64,000 nt of DNA, from the NCBI RefSeq assembly GCF_019511375.1, contig NZ_JAEUAO010000003.1, positions 434,001-498,000 on the forward strand. Direction: 5' to 3'. The position numbers were made by a program, and so were the translations under genes. Positions 59,601 through 64,000 of the stretch are shown here, one piece after another. The stretch is from Rhizobium herbae. GTDB lineage: Bacteria; Pseudomonadota; Alphaproteobacteria; Rhizobiales; Rhizobiaceae. The notes below the pieces were generated by a model. It was not told the DNA's origin. It was given only the letters and a program-made list of their open reading frames with translations, and made no database searches. The first letter of the stretch is position 1. Each line of letters begins with the position of its first letter.

Positions 59601-60842
59601 ATGAGGTTCCTGAAATCCGCATCGCGCATGCTGTACACGGCAGCACTCGTCATATCCGCCACGACGGCGATGGCCGCCGACAAACACGAAATCTACACGC
59701 TCCTGCCGAATTCGGCGCTGTCAGGCGTCATCGATCCTAACATGGCCGATCGGTCCGGCATTGCCAAAGCCCTGCCGACCGCTGCCCGCGAGCCCGGCAA
59801 AAAACTGGTGATCGGCTGGACGGAAATCACGCTCGGCAACCCCTGGTTCGTCAGCGTCATCGATACAGCCAAGGCCAAGGCCGAAGAATACGGCTACGAA
59901 CTCGACGTACAGGTCGCCGATGGCGATCCGGCCAAGACCTCGGCGCAAATCGATGCCTTCATTGCCAAGAGGGTCGATGTCATCGTGATGGATCCGACCG
60001 ATCTCGCGGCGGCAGCGGCCGACGCCCAACGTGCCGTCGATGCTGGTATTCCGGTGATCGCGCTTGGAACCGTCCCGGATGACAGCTCGATCGTCACAAC
60101 CGTGCTTTTCAACCCCTATGGCAACGGCTTTGAAGCTGGTCGCTATGTCGCGCAGCATTACGGCGCCGATAAGCCGATCACGGCAGCGGCAATCCTCGGC
60201 ACCGTCGGCAATTCCACATCGGAAAGCCGCGTCAACGGCATGATCACCGGCATCATCTATGAGCGTGCGCAGCAGCTCGACCTCAATCTCTCCCGTGAAG
60301 ACGCGATGCTCGCCGGCTTCAAGAAATTCCAGGAGCTGAAGACCGGCGGTTCGTTCGACTATCCGGAAGCAAAGTTCAGTGTGGTCTCCATGGGGGTCGG
60401 CCTCTGGACAGAGGAAGGCGGACTGGATGCGGCCGAAGACATTCTCACCGCACATTCCTCGAAGCTCGACATCATTCTCGCCGAAAATGACTTCATGGGC
60501 ATGGGCGCGTTGCGCGCGCTCGAAAACCAGGGGCTCAAAGGCAAGATCGCGGTCGCAAATGCGGCGGATGGCTTCCGCGCGGCTCTCGACCTCGTGAAAT
60601 CCGGTGACATGCTGGTCACCGGTCTTTGCTCCGGTTCGCATACCGGAGAAGGCGTCATGACGCTGATCAACCAGATCTTCGACAAGGGCTTTGACGCCAA
60701 TAACCTGCCGCTCGGCTCCTACTATCCCTCGCAGATCGTGACCGGGACGAACGCGGACGAGTTCATCGATCCCGACACGGCCAACCCCTTCTTCCGCTAC
60801 ACCGTTCCGGCCTTCAAGACGATCGGCGAACTCAAGGGCTGA
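59601..60842 (+). CDS. Sugar-binding protein of a ribose-type ABC importer
   Basis: 413 residues with a signal peptide (MLYTAALVISATTAMAADKH, cut after AMA). It is a type-4 periplasmic binding protein (LVIGWTEITLGNPWFVSVID, IDAFIAKRVDVIVMDPTDLA, IPVIALGTVPDD, ILAENDFMGMGALRALENQG). It is longer than RbsB and carries an N-terminal extra stretch of about 45 residues (LPNSALSGVIDPNMADRSGI). The ATG at 59601 follows GGGAGAGAGAC. Supplies the permease at 62380. A hairpin follows its stop. Confidence 0.92.
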   Translation: MRFLKSASRMLYTAALVISATTAMAADKHEIYTLLPNSALSGVIDPNMADRSGIAKALPTAAREPGKKLVIGWTEITLGNPWFVSVIDTAKAKAEEYGYELDVQVADGDPAKTSAQIDAFIAKRVDVIVMDPTDLAAAAADAQRAVDAGIPVIALGTVPDDSSIVTTVLFNPYGNGFEAGRYVAQHYGADKPITAAAILGTVGNSTSESRVNGMITGIIYERAQQLDLNLSREDAMLAGFKKFQELKTGGSFDYPEAKFSVVSMGVGLWTEEGGLDAAEDILTAHSSKLDIILAENDFMGMGALRALENQGLKGKIAVANAADGFRAALDLVKSGDMLVTGLCSGSHTGEGVMTLINQIFDKGFDANNLPLGSYYPSQIVTGTNADEFIDPDTANPFFRYTVPAFKTIGELKG

Positions 60843-60853
60843 TAGCGTGAAAC

Positions 60854-60876
60854 GGCGGGCCTCTAGCAGGCCCGCC
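60854..60876 (+). promoter_or_regulatory. Intra-operon hairpin after the binding-protein gene
   Basis: GGCGGGCCT (60854-60862) pairs perfectly with AGGCCCGCC (60868-60876) around CTAGC, without a U-run. It stands between the binding-protein and ATPase genes, where it likely stabilises the upstream message. Confidence 0.55.
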
Positions 60877-60896
60877 CCATCGGCAAGGAGGATCAG

Positions 60897-62390
60897 ATGG
60901 ACCGCCTGGACATGCGGGAGATTTCCAAGGAATTCGGCGGCGTTGCCGCACTGACGGGCGCACAATTTTGCGCACGCGCCGGCGAAGTCCATGCCCTGAT
61001 GGGCGAGAACGGCGCAGGTAAATCGACCCTGATGAAGATACTCGCCGGCGCCTATACCCACGATCGCGGAGAGATCCGTATTGACGGATCACCCGTCAGC
61101 ATCGCCAGCCCTCAGGACGCGATCCGAAAAGGTGTCTCCATCATCTATCAGGAATTCTCACTCGCGCGTCATCTCACGGTAGCGGAAAACATCCTGATCG
61201 AAACGCTCGGCCATGGGTTCCTGGTCAATCGCCGCGCCATGCGGACGCGCGCTGCCGAGCTGCTCGCCGGCATGGGCTTTGACGACATCGATCCGGACGA
61301 TATTGCCGGCGACCTCACCGTCGCGCACCAGCAGGTGGTGGAGATCTGCAAGGCGCTGTCGCGCGACTGCTCGATCCTCGTCCTCGACGAGCCCACCGCG
61401 GTGCTCACCAATCACGAGACGGAAAAGCTGTTCAAGCTCGTGCGGCGACTGAGGGAAAGCGGCGTCTGCGTCATCTACATCTCCCATCGACTGGACGAGA
61501 TCTTCAGCCTCTGCGAGCGCGTGACAGTCCTCAAGGATGGCGCGACGGTCGGCACCTGGGAAACGTCGACGCTCGACCACAAGAGCCTCGTGAACCTGAT
61601 GATCGGCCGCGAACTGAAGGATTTCTTTCCTTCCCGTGATATCGCGCCCGGCCCAGTCGCCCTTGCGGTGGACAATCTTTCGACCGGACCGCTCGTTTCC
61701 GGTGTCAGCTTCCACGTTCGTAGGGGCGAGGTACTGGGCATCGGTGGCCTCGTCGGCGCCGGGCGAACCGAGGTACTCAGGGCGATTTTCGGCGCCGATC
61801 TGCTTTCCACCGGCGAAGTGCGCCTCGATGGAAAAATGCTGAATATCCGTCGGCCCGGGGAAGCCGTGCGCGCGGGTATCGGCCTGGTTCCGGAAGACCG
61901 CAAACACCAGGGGTGCCTTCTCGACATGCCGATCCTTGACAATGCGATGATGACGCCAGTCAACCCACATCTCGGGCCATTCGGCCTGCTTCGTGATCGC
62001 CGGGAACGTAGCGCGACCGAGGCTCTACGCAAGCAACTCAACCTCAAGACAGCAAGTATCGACGCTGATGCCGGCACGCTTTCCGGCGGCAATCAGCAGA
62101 AAGTTGTGCTGATGAAATGGTTGGTCTCGGGCTGCGACGTTCTTCTGCTCGACGAACCGACGCGCGGCGTCGATGTCGGGGCCAAGGTCGAGATCTACCG
62201 CGTCATCAACGAACTGGCGGCCCGCGGCGCCGCCATCATCATGGTCTCCTCCGAAATGCTGGAACTGATCGGCATGTGCGACCGCGTGCTCGTCATGCGC
62301 GCGGGCACGATCACCGGCGAACTCTCCGGCGACGCCATCACGGAGGAAGGCATCATCGAACTGGCAATGGGGCGAGAAAATGTCCACTAA
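60897..62390 (+). CDS. Ribose-type ABC importer ATPase (two ATPase domains)
   Basis: 497 residues, the RbsA/XylG length. First domain: Walker A MGENGAGKSTLMKILAGAY, Walker B ILVLDEPTAVLT, His switch ISHRLDEI. Second domain: degenerate Walker A GLVGAGRTEVLRAIFGAD, signature LSGGNQQKVVL, Walker B VLLLDEPTRGVDVG. Such uneven pairs are normal in this family. Starts at 60897 with AAGGAGG. Its last 11 bases overlap the permease start. It powers uptake of a pentose or similar monosaccharide. Confidence 0.93.
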   Translation: MDRLDMREISKEFGGVAALTGAQFCARAGEVHALMGENGAGKSTLMKILAGAYTHDRGEIRIDGSPVSIASPQDAIRKGVSIIYQEFSLARHLTVAENILIETLGHGFLVNRRAMRTRAAELLAGMGFDDIDPDDIAGDLTVAHQQVVEICKALSRDCSILVLDEPTAVLTNHETEKLFKLVRRLRESGVCVIYISHRLDEIFSLCERVTVLKDGATVGTWETSTLDHKSLVNLMIGRELKDFFPSRDIAPGPVALAVDNLSTGPLVSGVSFHVRRGEVLGIGGLVGAGRTEVLRAIFGADLLSTGEVRLDGKMLNIRRPGEAVRAGIGLVPEDRKHQGCLLDMPILDNAMMTPVNPHLGPFGLLRDRRERSATEALRKQLNLKTASIDADAGTLSGGNQQKVVLMKWLVSGCDVLLLDEPTRGVDVGAKVEIYRVINELAARGAAIIMVSSEMLELIGMCDRVLVMRAGTITGELSGDAITEEGIIELAMGRENVH

Positions 62391-63378
62391 TCCAAAGGCT
62401 TCGAGCCTCGTTTCCACCCTGATCACCTACAACATCTATGTCATGCTGGCGGCCCTGATCGTCGCATCGGCCATGCTGTCGGAGCATTTTCTGACACTCC
62501 AGAACATCTACAACCTGTTGCGGCAGCTGGCGCCGCTCGCACTCGTCGCCATCGGTATGTTGCTGGTGATCCTGACCGGCGGTATCGACCTTTCGGTCGG
62601 CTCCGTCGCCGCGATTGGCGGCATGGGCGTGGCCATGGTCATGCCGGCACTGCCTTTCGATGGCGGCACTGCCCTGGTCGTCTGCATTCTCGGAGCCACT
62701 CTGCTCGGGGCCTTGCTCGGCGCAGTCAACGGCTTTCTCGTTGCAGGTTTCGGCATGGCGTCCTTCGTTGCCACACTCGCCATGATGACCATGGCGCGCG
62801 GCCTTGCCTATATGCTGTCGAACGGCCAGCCGGTCCGCTTTCCGCGCGACCTGCCGACGGCGCAGATCCTGACAGCCTTCGGCAGCAAGGGCATACCCGG
62901 CATCGGCCTGCCCTGGCCGGTACTGGCTGTACTGCTCTTCATCGCGCTCTTCATCTTCCTTTTGCGACGGACCAACTGGGGCCGTCTCACCATTGCCACC
63001 GGCAGCAACGAAAGCGCCGTGCGCCTCGCCGGCCTTCCCGTCTGGCGCTACAAGTTTCTCGCCTTCACGCTCTGCGGCGCGCTTTCTGCTCTTGCCGGCG
63101 TTTTCGTGACCGCCCGCACTGCCGTCGGCACCCCTGTCACAGGCATCGGCCTTGAACTGGATGCGATCGCCGCCTGTGTGATCGGCGGAGCCTTGCTGTC
63201 CGGCGGCAAGGGCACGGTGACGAACACGATGATCGGCGTTCTCATCCTCGGTTTGATCGGAAACATCATGAACCTGATGAGCGTTCCCGCCTATCCGCAG
63301 CAGATCATCAAGGGCGTTATCATCATTCTGGCAGTGCTGATGCAGGGCATCGGCGCACACGCCAAGAGACGCGTCTGA
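62380..63378 (+). CDS. Ribose-type ABC importer permease
   Basis: 332 residues with about nine membrane helices and the RbsC signature LVAIGMLLVILTGGIDLSVG followed by a second IGGALLSGGKGTVTNTMIGV. It overlaps the ATPase gene by 11 bases and ends just before a strong terminator, so it is the last gene of the transporter part of the operon that begins with the transketolase genes. Confidence 0.93.
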   Translation: MSTNPKASSLVSTLITYNIYVMLAALIVASAMLSEHFLTLQNIYNLLRQLAPLALVAIGMLLVILTGGIDLSVGSVAAIGGMGVAMVMPALPFDGGTALVVCILGATLLGALLGAVNGFLVAGFGMASFVATLAMMTMARGLAYMLSNGQPVRFPRDLPTAQILTAFGSKGIPGIGLPWPVLAVLLFIALFIFLLRRTNWGRLTIATGSNESAVRLAGLPVWRYKFLAFTLCGALSALAGVFVTARTAVGTPVTGIGLELDAIAACVIGGALLSGGKGTVTNTMIGVLILGLIGNIMNLMSVPAYPQQIIKGVIIILAVLMQGIGAHAKRRV

Positions 63379-63398
63379 GCCTCCCAGGCAGCGCAACT

Positions 63399-63431
63399 GG
63401 TCCGCATCGACAGGCGATGCGGACCTTTTTT
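63399..63431 (+). terminator. Strong intrinsic terminator
   Basis: GGTCCGCATCG (63399-63409) and CGATGCGGACC (63415-63425) pair perfectly, followed by six T. It ends the transketolase/importer operon. The adjacent minus-strand gene stops at 63433, so it may not serve both directions. Confidence 0.85.
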
Positions 63432-63432
63432 C

Positions 63433-64000
63433 TTACTTTAGAAAATCCACGAGCAATCGCACCTGCTGTTCGATCATATTAGTACCTTTGTGAACACGGC
63501 ACCCGCGCGCTTCCGCAGCGACCAGCAAAGGCGTCATGTCCGGCTGCATGACGACTTCCGCAACGATGGTTCCCCTTTCAAGCCGCTCGACATCGACCGG
63601 CAAGGCATCCCCCTCATGCATGCCGAGCGCCGTGCCGTTGACGACGAGATCATAACCAGCCGGATCCGAAACACCTGCCGAAATCCGCGCATCCGGAAAG
63701 ACACGCGCGAGTTCACCGGCAAGATGTTCGGCCTTGTCGCGCGAACGGTTGGCGATCGTCAAACCGGCAACGCCGGCCTGCAGAAGAGCATGTGCGACAC
63801 CACTCGCCGCACCACCTGCTCCGACGAGCAAGGCCCGAAGCCCCTTCGGCTCGAACCCCTGATGCCTCAGGCCGGCGACGAAGCCTTCGCCGTCGAACAT
63901 GCCGCCGGTCAAGCTGCCGTCCCGCTCCCGGCGGATGATATTACAGGCACCGACGAGATCGGCGGCACCAACTTTCCGGTCGCAAAGAGCTGCAACCGAT
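63433..64000 (-). CDS. Shikimate dehydrogenase-like protein, cut by the window end
   Basis: The frame is open to base 64000, so the 5' part of the gene lies outside the window. The visible part has DLVGACNIIRRERDG and SLTGGMFDGEGFVAGLRHQG, where ACNII and GGMFDGEGF match the substrate and cofactor-domain junction of AroE. It continues with NADP loop ALLVGAGGAASGVAHALL, NRSRDKAEHLAGEL and VVNGTALGMHEGDALPV and the typical end GTNMIEQQVRLLVDFL. It would reduce 3-dehydroshikimate or oxidise quinate/shikimate. Genes near sugar operons are often catabolic paralogues. Confidence 0.9.
   Translation of the reverse strand, partial: SVAALCDRKVGAADLVGACNIIRRERDGSLTGGMFDGEGFVAGLRHQGFEPKGLRALLVGAGGAASGVAHALLQAGVAGLTIANRSRDKAEHLAGELARVFPDARISAGVSDPAGYDLVVNGTALGMHEGDALPVDVERLERGTIVAEVVMQPDMTPLLVAAEARGCRVHKGTNMIEQQVRLLVDFLK

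Noticed and set aside
1..64000. Search for CRISPR arrays, tRNA or rRNA genes, and a replication origin with repABC
   Set aside because: No spaced direct repeats, cloverleaf sequences, rRNA signatures or RepA/B/C-like proteins were seen by eye.

Overview
The window looks like part of a large replicon, probably a plasmid or chromid, of a Rhizobiales bacterium close to Rhizobium, Agrobacterium or Ensifer. The basis is the GC-rich coding, the mix of MucR/Ros, LysR, RpiR and HWE-kinase regulators, many ABC sugar importers, and a plasmid-type accessory block (DUF932, ArdB/KlcA antirestriction, ParB-like tail) at the left end. I saw no replication origin, rRNA, tRNA or CRISPR array.

Left part, 1-6.4 kb: plasmid accessory genes, several of them eroded. 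They are a DUF932 protein, an antirestriction protein, remnants of ParB, of an XRE regulator, of a nuclease-like protein and of a LigD-type ligase, a SOS-associated peptidase (SRAP), and several very small zinc-ribbon or unknown proteins. Island, 6.4-13.9 kb: visibly more AT-rich. It holds an RTX calcium-binding protein, a broken DUF3427 gene and a MucR/Ros-type regulator. It also holds a complete linear azol(in)e-containing peptide (LAP/TOMM) cluster: a 56-residue precursor (11702-11872), a McbB-like leader-binding cyclodehydratase subunit, a SagB-type dehydrogenase and a YcaO cyclodehydratase, with a divergent ABC exporter. The A-C-B-D order and the Cys/Ser-rich tail resemble the klebsazolicin/phazolicin branch. 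This is the most interesting system in the window.

Scar zone, 14-21.5 kb: a nucleotidyltransferase-HEPN gene with a frameshifted end, two damaged XRE regulators (one split by an IS3-family/IS2-group fragment), a glyoxalase-fold protein with a divergent WYL regulator, and a frameshifted HWE histidine kinase and chemotaxis transducer.

Metabolic region, 21.5-64 kb: intact and densely packed. Proton-translocating transhydrogenase genes pntAB lie downstream of an 11-gene operon (35451 down to 24709). That operon carries a MalFGK-type importer with two ATPases, two SDR dehydrogenases, an ABC-2 exporter and unknown envelope proteins. Two LysR genes and a PRISE-like reductase follow. A second minus-strand operon (52788 down to about 40349, perhaps to 38899) has KDPG aldolase, an SDR, two zinc alcohol dehydrogenases, glycerol kinase, a shikimate-dehydrogenase-like enzyme, cupin-type phosphoglucose isomerase, a 2-hydroxyacid dehydrogenase, an unusual metallo-hydrolase/tyrosine-phosphatase fusion, an SDR, a tagatose-3-epimerase-like isomerase, an RpiR regulator and an inositol-monophosphatase-like enzyme. 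Together these suggest oxidation and phosphorylation of a polyol, rare sugar or glycerol-containing compound, with the transporter upstream feeding it; the substrate cannot be read from sequence.

A third unit (53.7-63.4 kb) has a GMC oxidoreductase, a GntR regulator, an aldehyde dehydrogenase, a split transketolase and a ribose-type ABC importer. It is tied together by an identical 14-bp AT palindrome in two of its promoters. The window ends inside a shikimate dehydrogenase gene.
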